A stretch of DNA of 64,000 bases, taken from Dugong dugon. Taxonomy: Eukaryota > Chordata > Mammalia > Sirenia > Dugongidae. The notes beneath the pieces are model-generated. The model was not told the origin of the DNA, did no database searches, and worked only from the letters and a program-made list of their open reading frames with translations. A program made the translations under genes and the position numbers. Within the stretch, counting starts at the first letter, position 1; each line of letters begins with the position of its first letter. The stretch covers positions 140,834,736 to 140,898,735 of the forward strand of contig CM057463.1 in the NCBI GenBank assembly GCA_030035585.1, in the 5' to 3' direction. This document shows positions 22,560 to 34,884 of the stretch, in pieces.

Positions 22560-25500
22560 GGGAAGAAGCTACAGGCTCCTGTAAAGCATACAAGCTTTAG
22601 TCAGCAAAACTGAACCTCTTCTGCTGTCCTCTAGCTGAAGGCAGACAATCTGCCTGTTTGGCTTTGAAAGCCAGTAATACCTTCATTCCCTGGTATGCGA
22701 AATTCCCTTGGAAATCCAGGGGATTCAAATACTTGCTAGGCCTGCACTCTCCAGCCTTCTCCCACTCAGGGAACATTGGAGAAAGCAGCTTGTGCTGGGC
22801 AGACTCTTTCTTGTAACAAAACTGAAAACTTAAGTAGATTCAGTTAAGCAGCTTGAAGGAGAAGGCTGTCTTTTGCTTTCTCTTTCATATGGTGAATAGG
22901 AAACTAAAACTCACTGCTAACAAATGTTTTACTCAGGAGAAGTACGGTTTTGCCTCGTTAGCCTTCCAGAATGGGAGAAACGCGGTTTCTCTTCTCCTTT
23001 AGCGATACCGTGTGTAAAGCCCTATTCTCAGCTTCGCAGCACAGAATGCCTCGAGGAATGCTGGAAAGTCTGAACGGCTTCAACTACTTGAAAGGGAGAA
23101 AAGTCATACGCTTTATCCAGGTAGACAATGCACAGGCAACTTTCTTAGGCATGTAACCCAGAGGGACTTTCCAACACAGAAAGTGAATCGTGCTCCGTTC
23201 CTCCCCAGACTGAGAGCAACAAGCTCTTGCTTTCTCTTTCAGGCAGGGAAGAAGCTACATGCTCGTGTTAGGCACACAAGCTATAGTCAGCAAATCTGAA
23301 CCTCTTCTATTGTCCTCTAGCTGAAGGCACACAATCTACCTGTCTGGCTTTGAAAGCCAACAGTACCATCATTCCCTGGCATGCAAACTTCCCTTAGAAA
23401 CCCAGGGGATACAAATACTTGCTGGGCCTGCACCGTCCAGCCTTCTCCCACTCAGAGAACATTGGCGAAAGCAGCTTTGCTGGGCGGACTCTTTCCTCTA
23501 AGAAAACTGAAAACTTAAGTAGATTCAGTTAAGCAGCTTGAAGGAGAACGCTGTATTTTCCTATGTCTTTCATGTGGTGAATGGGGAACTTACAATTGCT
23601 GCTAACAAAGTTTCTACTCAGCCCAACTACGGTTTTGCCTCCTTCGCGTTCCAGAATGGGATAAACGCGGTTTCTCTTCTCCTTTAGCGATACCGTGTGT
23701 AAAGCCCTATTCTCAGCTTCGCAGCACAGAATGCCTCAAGGAATGCATGCTGGAAAGTCTGAACGGCTTCAACTACTTGAAAGGGAGAAAAGTCATACGC
23801 TTTATCCACGTAGACAATGCACAGGCAACTTTCTTAGGCATGTAACACAGAGGGACTTTCCAACACAGAAAGTGAATCGTGCTCCGTTCCTCCCCAGACT
23901 GAGAGCAACAAGCTCTTGCTTTCTCTTTCAGGCAGGGAAGAAGCTACATGCTCGTGTTAGGCACACAAGCTATAGTCAGCAAATCTGAACCTCTTCTATT
24001 GTCCTCTAGCTGAAGGCACACAATCTACCTGTCTGGCTTTGAAAGCCAACAGTACCATCATTCCCTGGCATGCAAACTTCCCTTAGAAACCCAGGGGATA
24101 CAAATACTTGCTGGGCCTGCACCGTCCAGCCTTCTCCCACTCAGAGAACATTGGCGAAAGCAGCTTTGCTGGGCGGACTCTTTCCTCTAAGAAAAGTGAA
24201 AACTTAAGTAGATTCAGTTAAGCAGCTTGAAGGAGAACGCTGTATTTTCCTATGTCTTTCATGTGGTGAATGGGGAACTTACAATTGCTGCTAACAAAAT
24301 TTCTACTCAGCCCAACTACGGTTTTGCCTCCTTCGCGTTCCAGAATGGGATAAACGCGGTTTCTCTTCTCCTTTAGCGATACCGTGTGTAAAGCCCTATT
24401 CTCAGCTTCGCAGCACAGAATGCCTCGAGGAATGCATGCTGGAAAGTCTGAACGGCTTCAACTACTTGAAAGGGAGAAAAGTCATACGCTTTATCCACGT
24501 AGACAATGCACAGGCAACTTTCTTAGGCATGTAACACAGAGGGACTTTCCAACACAGAAAGTGAATCGTGCTCCGTTCCTCCCCAGACTGAGAGCAACAA
24601 GCTCTTGCTTTCTCTTTCAGGCAGGGAAGAAGCTACATGCTCGTGTTAGGCACACAAGCTATAGTCAGCAAATCGGAACCTCTTCTATTGTCCTCTAGCT
24701 GAAGGCACACAATCTACCTGTCTGGCTTTGAAAGCCAACAGTACCATCATTCCCTGGCATGCAAACTTCCCTTAGAAACCCAGGAGATACAAATACTTGC
24801 TGGGCCTGCACCGTCCAGCCTTCTCCCACTCAGAGAACATTGGCGAAAGCAGCTTTGCTGGGCGGACTCTTTCCTCTAAGAAAACTGAAAACTTAAGTAG
24901 ATTCAGTTAAGCAGCTTGAAGGGGAACGCTGTATTTTCCTATGTCTTTCATGTGGTGAATGGGGAACTTACAATTGCTGCTAACAAAATTTCTACTCAGC
25001 ACAACTACGGTTTTGCCTCCTTCGCGTTCCAGAATGGGATAAACGCGGTTTCTCTTCTCCTTTAGCGATACCGTGTGTAAAGCCCTATTCTCAGCTTCGC
25101 AGCACAGAATGCCTCGAGGAATGCATGCTGGAAAGTCTGAACGGCTTCAACTACTTGAAAGGGAGAAAAGTCATACGCTTTATCCAGGTAGACAATGCAC
25201 AGGCAACTTTCTTAGGCATGTAACCCAGAGGGACTTTCCAACACAGAAAGTGAATCGTGCTCCGTTCCTCCCCAGACTGAGAGCAACAAGCTCTTGCTTT
25301 CTCTTTCAGGCAGGGAAGAAGCTACATGCTCGTGTTAGGCACACAAGCTATAGTCAGCAAATCTGAACCTCTTCTATTGTCCTCTAGCTGAAGGCACACA
25401 ATCTACCTGTCTGGCTTTGAAAGCCAACAGTACCATCATTCCCTGGCATGCAAACTTCCCTTAGAAACCCAGGGGATACAAATACTTGCTGGGCCTGCAC

Positions 25501-26674
25501 CGTCCAGCCTTCTCCCACTCAGAGAACATTGGCGAAAGCAGCTTTGCTGGGCGGACTCTTTCCTCTAAGAAAACTGAAAACTTAAGTAGATTCAGTTAAG
25601 CAGCTTGAAGGAGAACGCTGTATTTTCCTATGTCTTTCATGTGGTGAATGGGGAACTTACAATTGCTGCTAACAAAATTTCTACTCAGCCCAACTACGGT
25701 TTTGCCTCCTTCGCGTTCCAGAATGGGATAAACGCGGTTTCTCTTCTCCTTTAGCGATACCGCGTGTAAAGCCCTATTCTCAGCTTCGCAGCACAGAATG
25801 CCTCGAGGAATGCATGCTGGAAAGTCTGAACGGCTTCAACTACTTGAAAGGGAGAAAAGTCATACGCTTTATCCAGGTAGGCAATGCACAGGCAACTTTC
25901 TTAGGCATGTAACACAGAGGGACTTTCCAACACAGAAAGTGAATCGTGCTCCGTTCCTCCCCAGACTGAGAGCAACAAGCTCTTGCTTTCTCTTTCAGGC
26001 AGGGAAGAAGCTACATGCTCGTGTTAGGCACACAAGCTTTAGTCAGCAAATCGGAACCTCTTCTATTGTCCTCTAGCTGTCTACCTGTCTGGCTTTGAAA
26101 GCCAACAGTACCTTCATTCACTGGTACGCAAACTTCCCTTAGAAACCCAGAGGTTACAAATACTTGCTGGGCCTGCACTCTCCAGCCTTCTCCCACTCAG
26201 AGAACATTGGCGAAAGCAGCTTTGCTGGGCGGACTCTTTCCTCTAAGAAAACTGAAAACTTAAGTAGATTCAGTTAAGCAGCTTGAAGGAGAACCTTGTA
26301 TTTTCCTATGTCTTTCATGTGGTGAATGGGGAACTTAGAATTGCTGCTAACAAAGTTTCTACTCAGCACAACTACGGTTTTGCCTTCTTCGCGTTCCAGA
26401 ATGGGAGAAACGCGGTTTCCTTCTCCTTTAGCGGTACCGTCTGTAAAGCCCTAATCTCAGCTTCGCAGCACAGAATGCCTCCCGGATTGATGGAAAGTCT
26501 GAACGGCTTCAACTACTTGAAAGGGAGAAAAGTCATACGCTTTATTCAGGTAGACAATGCACAGGCAACTTTCTTAGGCATGTAACCCAGAGGGACTTTC
26601 CAACACAGAAAGTGAATCGTGCTCCGTTCCTCCCCAGACTGAGAGCAACAAGCTCTTGCTTTCTCTTTCAGGCA
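22560..26674 (+). repeat. Module 11: ABBBBC
   Basis: Monomers start at 22560 (A), 23246 (Ba), 23935 (Bb), 24624 (Bc), 25313 (B3) and 26002 (C). It matches module 3 at an 18,460-bp offset, including C at 25763. It differs at 25690, where the last B has CAGCCCAAC, a motif otherwise confined to Ba and Bb. Confidence 0.95.
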
Positions 26675-28722
26675 GGGAAGAAGCTACAGGCTCCTGTAAA
26701 GCATACAAGCTTTAGTCAGCAAAACTGAACCTCTTCTGCTGTCCTCTAGCTGAAGGCAGACAATCTGCCTGTTTGGCTTTGAAAGCCAGTAATACCTTCA
26801 TTCCCTGGTATGCGAAATTCCCTTGGAAATCCAGGGGATTCAAATACTTGCTAGGCCTGCACTCTCCAGCCTTCTCCCACTCAGGGAACATTGGAGAAAG
26901 CAGCTTGTGCTGGGCAGACTCTTTCTTGTAACAAAACTGAAAACTTAAGTAGATTCAGTTAAGCAGCTTGAAGGAGAAGGCTGTCTTTTGCTTTCTCTTT
27001 CATATGGTGAATAGGAAACTAAAACTCACTGCTAACAAATGTTTTACTCAGGAGAAGTACGGTTTTGCCTCGTTAGCCTTCCAGAATGGGAGAAACGCGG
27101 TTTCTCTTCTCCTTTAGCGATACCGTGTGTAAAGCCCTATTCTCAGCTTCGCAGCACAGAATGCCTCGAGGAATGCTGGAAAGTCTGAACGGCTTCAACT
27201 ACTTGAAAGGGAGAAAAGTCATACGCTTTATCCACGTAGACAATGCACAGGCAACTTTCTTAGGCATGTAACCCAGAGGGACTTTCCAACACAGAAAGTG
27301 AATCGTGCTCCGTTCCTCCCCAGACTGAGAGCAACAAGCTCTTGCTTTCTCTTTCAGGCAGGGAAGAAGCTACATGCTCGTGTTAGGCACACAAGCTATA
27401 GTCAGCAAATCTGAACCTCTTCTATTGTCCTCTAGCTGAAGGCACACAATCTACCTGTCTGGCTTTGAAAGCCAACAGTACCATCATTCCCTGGCATGCA
27501 AACTTCCCTTAGAAACCCAGGGGATACAAATACTTGCTGGGCCTGCACCGTCCAGCCTTCTCCCACTCAGAGAACATTGGAGAAAGCAGCTTTGCTGGGC
27601 GGACACTTTCCTCTAAGAAAACTGAAAACTTAAGTAGATTCAGTTAAGCAGCTTGAAGGAGAACGCTGTATTTTCCTATGTCTTTCATGTGGTGAATGGG
27701 GAACTTACAATTGCTGCTAACAAAATTTCTACTCAGCACAACTACGGTTTTGCCTCCTTCGCGTTCCAGAATGGGATAAACGCGGTTTCTCTTCTCCTTT
27801 AGCGATACCGTGTGTAAAGCCCTATTCTCAGCTTCGCAGCACAGAATGCCTCGAGGAATGCATGCTGGAAAGTCTGAACGGCTTCAACTACTTGAAAGGG
27901 AGAAAAGTCATACGCTTTATCCAGGTAGGCAATGCACAGGCAACTTTCTTAGGCATGTAACACAGAGGGACTTTCCAACACAGAAAGTGAATCGTGCTCC
28001 GTTCCTCCCCAGACTGAGAGCAACAAGCTCTTGCTTTCTCTTTCAGGCAGGGAAGAAGCTACATGCTCGTGTTAGGCACACAAGCTTTAGTCAGCAAATC
28101 GGAACCTCTTCTATTGTCCTCTAGCTGTCTACCTGTCTGGCTTTGAAAGCCAACAGTACCTTCATTCACTGGTACGCAAACTTCCCTTAGAAACCCAGAG
28201 GTTACAAATACTTGCTGGGCCTGCACTCTCCAGCCTTCTCCCACTCAGAGAACATTGGCGAAAGCAGCTTTGCTGGGCGGACTCTTTCCTCTAAGAAAAC
28301 TGAAAACTTAAGTAGATTCAGTTAAGCAGCTTGAAGGAGAACCTTGTATTTTCCTATGTCTTTCATGTGGTGAATGGGGAACTTAGAATTGCTGCTAACA
28401 AAGTTTCTACTCAGCACAACTACGGTTTTGCCTTCTTCGCGTTCCAGAATGGGAGAAACGCGGTTTCCTTCTCCTTTAGCGGTACCGTCTGTAAAGCCCT
28501 AATCTCAGCTTCGCAGCACAGAATGCCTCCCGGATTGATGGAAAGTCTGAACGGCTTCAACTACTTGAAAGGGAGAAAAGTCATACGCTTTATTCAGGTA
28601 GACAATGCACAGGCAACTTTCTTAGGCATGTAACCCAGAGGGACTTTCCAACACAGAAAGTGAATCGTGCTCCGTTCCTCCCCAGACTGAGAGCAACAAG
28701 CTCTTGCTTTCTCTTTCAGGCA
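26675..28722 (+). repeat. Module 12: ABC
   Basis: Monomers start at 26675 (A), 27361 (B1) and 28050 (C). It shares the rare A at 27605 with module 4 and so is its 18,460-bp partner. Confidence 0.95.
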
Positions 28723-29407
28723 GGGAAGAAGCTACATGCTCGTGTTAGGCACACAAGCTATAGTCAGCAAATCTGAACCTCTTCTATTGTCCTCTAGCTG
28801 AAGGCACACAATCTACCTGTCTGGCTTTGAAAGCCAACAGTACCATCATTCCCTGGCATGCAAACTTCCCTTAGAAACCCAGGGGATACAAATACTTGCT
28901 GGGCCTGCACCGTCCAGCCTTCTCCCACTCAGAGAACATTGGAGAAAGCAGCTTTGCTGGGCGGACTCTTTCCTCTAAGAAAACTGAAAACTTAAGTAGA
29001 TTCAGTTAAGCAGCTTGAAGGAGAACGCTGTATTTTCCTATGTCTTTCATGTGGTGAATGGGGAACTTACAATTGCTGCTAACAAAATTTCTACTCAGCA
29101 CAACTACGGTTTTGCCTCCTTCGCGTTCCAGAATGGGATAAACGCGGTTTCTCTTCTCCTTTAGCGATACCGTGTGTAAAGCCCTATTCTCAGCTTCGCA
29201 GCACAGAATGCCTCGAGGAATGCTGGAAAGTCTGAACGGCTTCAACTACTTGAAAGGGAGAAAAGTCATACGCTTTATCCACGTAGACAATGCACAGGCA
29301 ACTTTCTTAGGCATGTAACCCAGAGGGACTTTCCAACACAGAAAGTGAATCGTGCTCCGTTCCTCCCCAGACTGAGAGCAACAAGCTCTTGCTTTCTCTT
29401 TCAGGCA
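28723..29407 (+). repeat. B/A chimeric monomer (B*, 685 bp)
   Basis: Up to the T at 29139 (GGGATAAAC) the copy is class B. From 29223 on it is class A: GAATGCTGG without the 4-bp CATG, then CCACGTAGAC and AACCCAG. The exchange therefore lies in about 29140-29222, where A and B are identical. The 685-bp length is exactly B minus 4. It is the only B with an A-type 3' end in the window. Confidence 0.92.
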
Positions 29408-30769
29408 GGGAAGAAGCTACATGCTCGTGTTAGGCACACAAGCTATAGTCAGAAAATCTGAACCTCTTCTATTGTCCTCTAGCTGAAGGCACACAATCTA
29501 CCTGTCTGGCTTTGAAAGCCAACAGTACCATCATTCCCTGGCATGCAAACTTCCCTTAGAAACCCAGGGGATACAAATACTTGCTGGGCCTGCACCGTCC
29601 AGCCTTCTCCCACTCAGAGAACATTGGAGAAAGCAGCTTTGCTGGGCGGACTCTTTCCTCTAAGAAAACTGAAAACTTAAGTAGATTCAGTTAAGCAGCT
29701 TGAAGGAGAACGCTGTATTTTCCTATGTCTTTCATGTGGTGAATGGGGAACTTACAATTGCTGCTAACAAAATTTCTACTCAGCACAACTACGGTTTTGC
29801 CTCCTTCGCGTTCCAGAATGGGATAAACGCGGTTTCTCTTCTCCTTTAGCGATACCGTGTGTAAAGCCCTATTCTCAGCTTCGCAGCACAGAATGCCTCG
29901 AGGAATGCATGCTGGAAAGTCTGAACGGCTTCAACTACTTGAAAGGGAGAAAAGTCATACGCTTTATCCAGGTAGGCAATGCACAGGCAACTTTCTTAGG
30001 CATGTAACACAGAGGGACTTTCCAACACAGAAAGTGAATCGTGCTCCGTTCCTCCCCAGACTGAGAGCAACAAGCTCTTGCTTTCTCTTTCAGGCAGGGA
30101 AGAAGCTACATGCTCGTGTTAGGCACACAAGCTTTAGTCAGCAAATCGGAACCTCTTCTATTGTCCTCTAGCTGTCTACCTGTCTGGCTTTGAAAGCCAA
30201 CAGTACCTTCATTCACTGGTACGCAAACTTCCCTTAGAAACCCAGAGGTTACAAATACTTGCTGGGCCTGCACTCTCCAGCCTTCTCCCACTCAGAGAAC
30301 ATTGGCGAAAGCAGCTTTGCTGGGCGGACTCTTTCCTCTAAGAAAACTGAAAACTTAAGTAGATTCAGTTAAGCAGCTTGAAGGAGAACCTTGTATTTTC
30401 CTATGTCTTTCATGTGGTGAATGGGGAACTTAGAATTGCTGCTAACAAAGTTTCTACTCAGCACAACTACGGTTTTGCCTTCTTCGCGTTCCAGAATGGG
30501 AGAAACGCGGTTTCCTTCTCCTTTAGCGGTACCGTCTGTAAAGCCCTAATCTCAGCTTCGCAGCACAGAATGCCTCCCGGATTGATGGAAAGTCTGAACG
30601 GCTTCAACTACTTGAAAGGGAGAAAAGTCATACGCTTTATTCAGGTAGACAATGCACAGGCAACTTTCTTAGGCATGTAACCCAGAGGGACTTTCCAACA
30701 CAGAAAGTGAATCGTGCTCCGTTCCTCCCCAGACTGAGAGCAACAAGCTCTTGCTTTCTCTTTCAGGCA
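28723..30769 (+). repeat. Module 13: B*BC with chimeric first monomer (2047 bp)
   Basis: Monomers start at 28723 (B*, 685 bp), 29408 (B1) and 30097 (C). The left part matches module 5. The right part, including the rare A at 29453, matches module 6. The module is 2052 bp shorter than the corresponding pair of modules 5 and 6. Confidence 0.93.
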
Positions 30770-33700
30770 GGGAAGAAGCTACAGGCTCCTGTAAAGCATA
30801 CAAGCTTTAGTCAGCAAAACTGAACCTCTTCTGCTGTCCTCTAGCTGAAGGCAGACAATCTGCCTGTTTGGCTTTGAAAGCCAGTAATACCTTCATTCCC
30901 TGGTATGCGAAATTCCCTTGGAAATCCAGGGGATTCAAATACTTGCTAGGCCTGCACTCTCCAGCCTTCTCCCACTCAGGGAACATTGGAGAAAGCAGCT
31001 TGTGCTGGGCAGACTCTTTCTTGTAACAAAACTGAAAACTTAAGTAGATTCAGTTAAGCAGCTTGAAGGAGAAGGCTGTCTTTTGCTTTCTCTTTCATAT
31101 GGTGAATAGGAAACTAAAACTCACTGCTAACAAATGTTTTACTCAGGAGAAGTACGGTTTTGCCTCGTTAGCCTTCCAGAATGGGAGAAACGCGGTTTCT
31201 CTTCTCCTTTAGCGATACCGTGTGTAAAGCCCTATTCTCAGCTTCGCAGCACAGAATGCCTCGAGGAATGCTGGAAAGTCTGAACGGCTTCAACTACTTG
31301 AAAGGGAGAAAAGTCATACGCTTTATCCAGGTAGACAATGCACAGGCAACTTTCTTAGGCATGTAACCCAGAGGGACTTTCCAACACAGAAAGTGAATCG
31401 TGCTCCGTTCCTCCCCAGACTGAGAGCAACAAGCTCTTGCTTTCTCTTTCAGGCAGGGAAGAAGCTACATGCTCGTGTTAGGCACACAAGCTATAGTCAG
31501 CAAATCTGAACCTCTTCTATTGTCCTCTAGCTGAAGGCACACAATCTACCTGTCTGGCTTTGAAAGCCAACAGTACCATCATTCCCTGGCATGCAAACTT
31601 CCCTTAGAAACCCAGGGGATACAAATACTTGCTGGGCCTGCACCGTCCAGCCTTCTCCCACTCAGAGAACATTGGCGAAAGCAGCTTTGCTGGGCGGACT
31701 CTTTCCTCTAAGAAAACTGAAAACTTAAGTAGATTCAGTTAAGCAGCTTGAAGGAGAACGCTGTATTTTCCTATGTCTTTCATGTGGTGAATGGGGAACT
31801 TACAATTGCTGCTAACAAAGTTTCTACTCAGCCCAACTACGGTTTTGCCTCCTTCGCGTTCCAGAATGGGATAAACGCGGTTTCTCTTCTCCTTTAGCGA
31901 TACCGTGTGTAAAGCCCTATTCTCAGCTTCGCAGCACAGAATGCCTCAAGGAATGCATGCTGGAAAGTCTGAACGGCTTCAACTACTTGAAAGGGAGAAA
32001 AGTCATACGCTTTATCCACGTAGACAATGCACAGGCAACTTTCTTAGGCATGTAACACAGAGGGACTTTCCAACACAGAAAGTGAATCGTGCTCCGTTCC
32101 TCCCCAGACTGAGAGCAACAAGCTCTTGCTTTCTCTTTCAGGCAGGGAAGAAGCTACATGCTCGTGTTAGGCACACAAGCTATAGTCAGCAAATCTGAAC
32201 CTCTTCTATTGTCCTCTAGCTGAAGGCACACAATCTACCTGTCTGGCTTTGAAAGCCAACAGTACCATCATTCCCTGGCATGCAAACTTCCCTTAGAAAC
32301 CCAGGGGATACAAATACTTGCTGGGCCTGCACCGTCCAGCCTTCTCCCACTCAGAGAACATTGGCGAAAGCAGCTTTGCTGGGCGGACTCTTTCCTCTAA
32401 GAAAAGTGAAAACTTAAGTAGATTCAGTTAAGCAGCTTGAAGGAGAACGCTGTATTTTCCTATGTCTTTCATGTGGTGAATGGGGAACTTACAATTGCTG
32501 CTAACAAAATTTCTACTCAGCCCAACTACGGTTTTGCCTCCTTCGCGTTCCAGAATGGGATAAACGCGGTTTCTCTTCTCCTTTAGCGATACCGTGTGTA
32601 AAGCCCTATTCTCAGCTTCGCAGCACAGAATGCCTCGAGGAATGCATGCTGGAAAGTCTGAACGGCTTCAACTACTTGAAAGGGAGAAAAGTCATACGCT
32701 TTATCCACGTAGACAATGCACAGGCAACTTTCTTAGGCATGTAACACAGAGGGACTTTCCAACACAGAAAGTGAATCGTGCTCCGTTCCTCCCCAGACTG
32801 AGAGCAACAAGCTCTTGCTTTCTCTTTCAGGCAGGGAAGAAGCTACATGCTCGTGTTAGGCACACAAGCTATAGTCAGCAAATCGGAACCTCTTCTATTG
32901 TCCTCTAGCTGAAGGCACACAATCTACCTGTCTGGCTTTGAAAGCCAACAGTACCATCATTCCCTGGCATGCAAACTTCCCTTAGAAACCCAGGAGATAC
33001 AAATACTTGCTGGGCCTGCACCGTCCAGCCTTCTCCCACTCAGAGAACATTGGCGAAAGCAGCTTTGCTGGGCGGACTCTTTCCTCTAAGAAAACTGAAA
33101 ACTTAAGTAGATTCAGTTAAGCAGCTTGAAGGGGAACGCTGTATTTTCCTATGTCTTTCATGTGGTGAATGGGGAACTTACAATTGCTGCTAACAAAATT
33201 TCTACTCAGCACAACTACGGTTTTGCCTCCTTCGCGTTCCAGAATGGGATAAACGCGGTTTCTCTTCTCCTTTAGCGATACCGTGTGTAAAGCCCTATTC
33301 TCAGCTTCGCAGCACAGAATGCCTCGAGGAATGCATGCTGGAAAGTCTGAACGGCTTCAACTACTTGAAAGGGAGAAAAGTCATACGCTTTATCCAGGTA
33401 GACAATGCACAGGCAACTTTCTTAGGCATGTAACCCAGAGGGACTTTCCAACACAGAAAGTGAATCGTGCTCCGTTCCTCCCCAGACTGAGAGCAACAAG
33501 CTCTTGCTTTCTCTTTCAGGCAGGGAAGAAGCTACATGCTCGTGTTAGGCACACAAGCTATAGTCAGCAAATCTGAACCTCTTCTATTGTCCTCTAGCTG
33601 AAGGCACACAATCTACCTGTCTGGCTTTGAAAGCCAACAGTACCATCATTCCCTGGCATGCAAACTTCCCTTAGAAACCCAGGGGATACAAATACTTGCT

Positions 33701-34884
33701 GGGCCTGCACCGTCCAGCCTTCTCCCACTCAGAGAACATTGGCGAAAGCAGCTTTGCTGGGCGGACTCTTTCCTCTAAGAAAACTGAAAACTTAAGTAGA
33801 TTCAGTTAAGCAGCTTGAAGGAGAACGCTGTATTTTCCTATGTCTTTCATGTGGTGAATGGGGAACTTACAATTGCTGCTAACAAAATTTCTACTCAGCA
33901 CAACTACGGTTTTGCCTCCTTCGCGTTCCAGAATGGGATAAACGCGGTTTCTCTTCTCCTTTAGCGATACCGTGTGTAAAGCCCTATTCTCAGCTTCGCA
34001 GCACAGAATGCCTCGAGGAATGCATGCTGGAAAGTCTGAACGGCTTCAACTACTTGAAAGGGAGAAAAGTCATACGCTTTATCCAGGTAGGCAATGCACA
34101 GGCAACTTTCTTAGGCATGTAACACAGAGGGACTTTCCAACACAGAAAGTGAATCGTGCTCCGTTCCTCCCCAGACTGAGAGCAACAAGCTCTTGCTTTC
34201 TCTTTCAGGCAGGGAAGAAGCTACATGCTCGTGTTAGGCACACAAGCTTTAGTCAGCAAATCGGAACCTCTTCTATTGTCCTCTAGCTGTCTACCTGTCT
34301 GGCTTTGAAAGCCAACAGTACCTTCATTCACTGGTACGCAAACTTCCCTTAGAAACCCAGAGGTTACAAATACTTGCTGGGCCTGCACTCTCCAGCCTTC
34401 TCCCACTCAGAGAACATTGGCGAAAGCAGCTTTGCTGGGCGGACTCTTTCCTCTAAGAAAACTGAAAACTTAAGTAGATTCAGTTAAGCAGCTTGAAGGA
34501 GAACCTTGTATTTTCCTATGTCTTTCATGTGGTGAATGGGGAACTTAGAATTGCTGCTAACAAAGTTTCTACTCAGCACAACTACGGTTTTGCCTTCTTC
34601 GCGTTCCAGAATGGGAGAAACGCGGTTTCCTTCTCCTTTAGCGGTACCGTCTGTAAAGCCCTAATCTCAGCTTCGCAGCACAGAATGCCTCCCGGATTGA
34701 TGGAAAGTCTGAACGGCTTCAACTACTTGAAAGGGAGAAAAGTCATACGCTTTATTCAGGTAGACAATGCACAGGCAACTTTCTTAGGCATGTAACCCAG
34801 AGGGACTTTCCAACACAGAAAGTGAATCGTGCTCCGTTCCTCCCCAGACTGAGAGCAACAAGCTCTTGCTTTCTCTTTCAGGCA
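30770..34884 (+). repeat. Module 14: ABBBBC
   Basis: Monomers start at 30770 (A, CAGGTAGAC), 31456 (Ba), 32145 (Bb), 32834 (Bc), 33523 (B3) and 34212 (C). The last B has the ordinary CCGTGTG, unlike modules 3 and 11. Confidence 0.95.

Larger units (their letters stand above)
22560..31450 (+). repeat. Long-range duplicate of 4100 to ~15000
   Basis: Modules 11 and 12 match modules 3 and 4 at an offset of exactly 18,460 bp. Two rare markers are shared: 7303/25763 and 9145/27605. The match continues through module 13, which fuses the partners of modules 5 and 6 (rare base 13045/29453), and into the CAGGTAGAC-type A at 30770, the partner of 14362. Past that A the two copies diverge in module content. 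Confidence 0.8.

Noticed and set aside
29006-29245. 79-codon minus-strand frame unique to the B* monomer
   Set aside because: A by-product of the B/A junction; it is open only because of the missing 4 bp.
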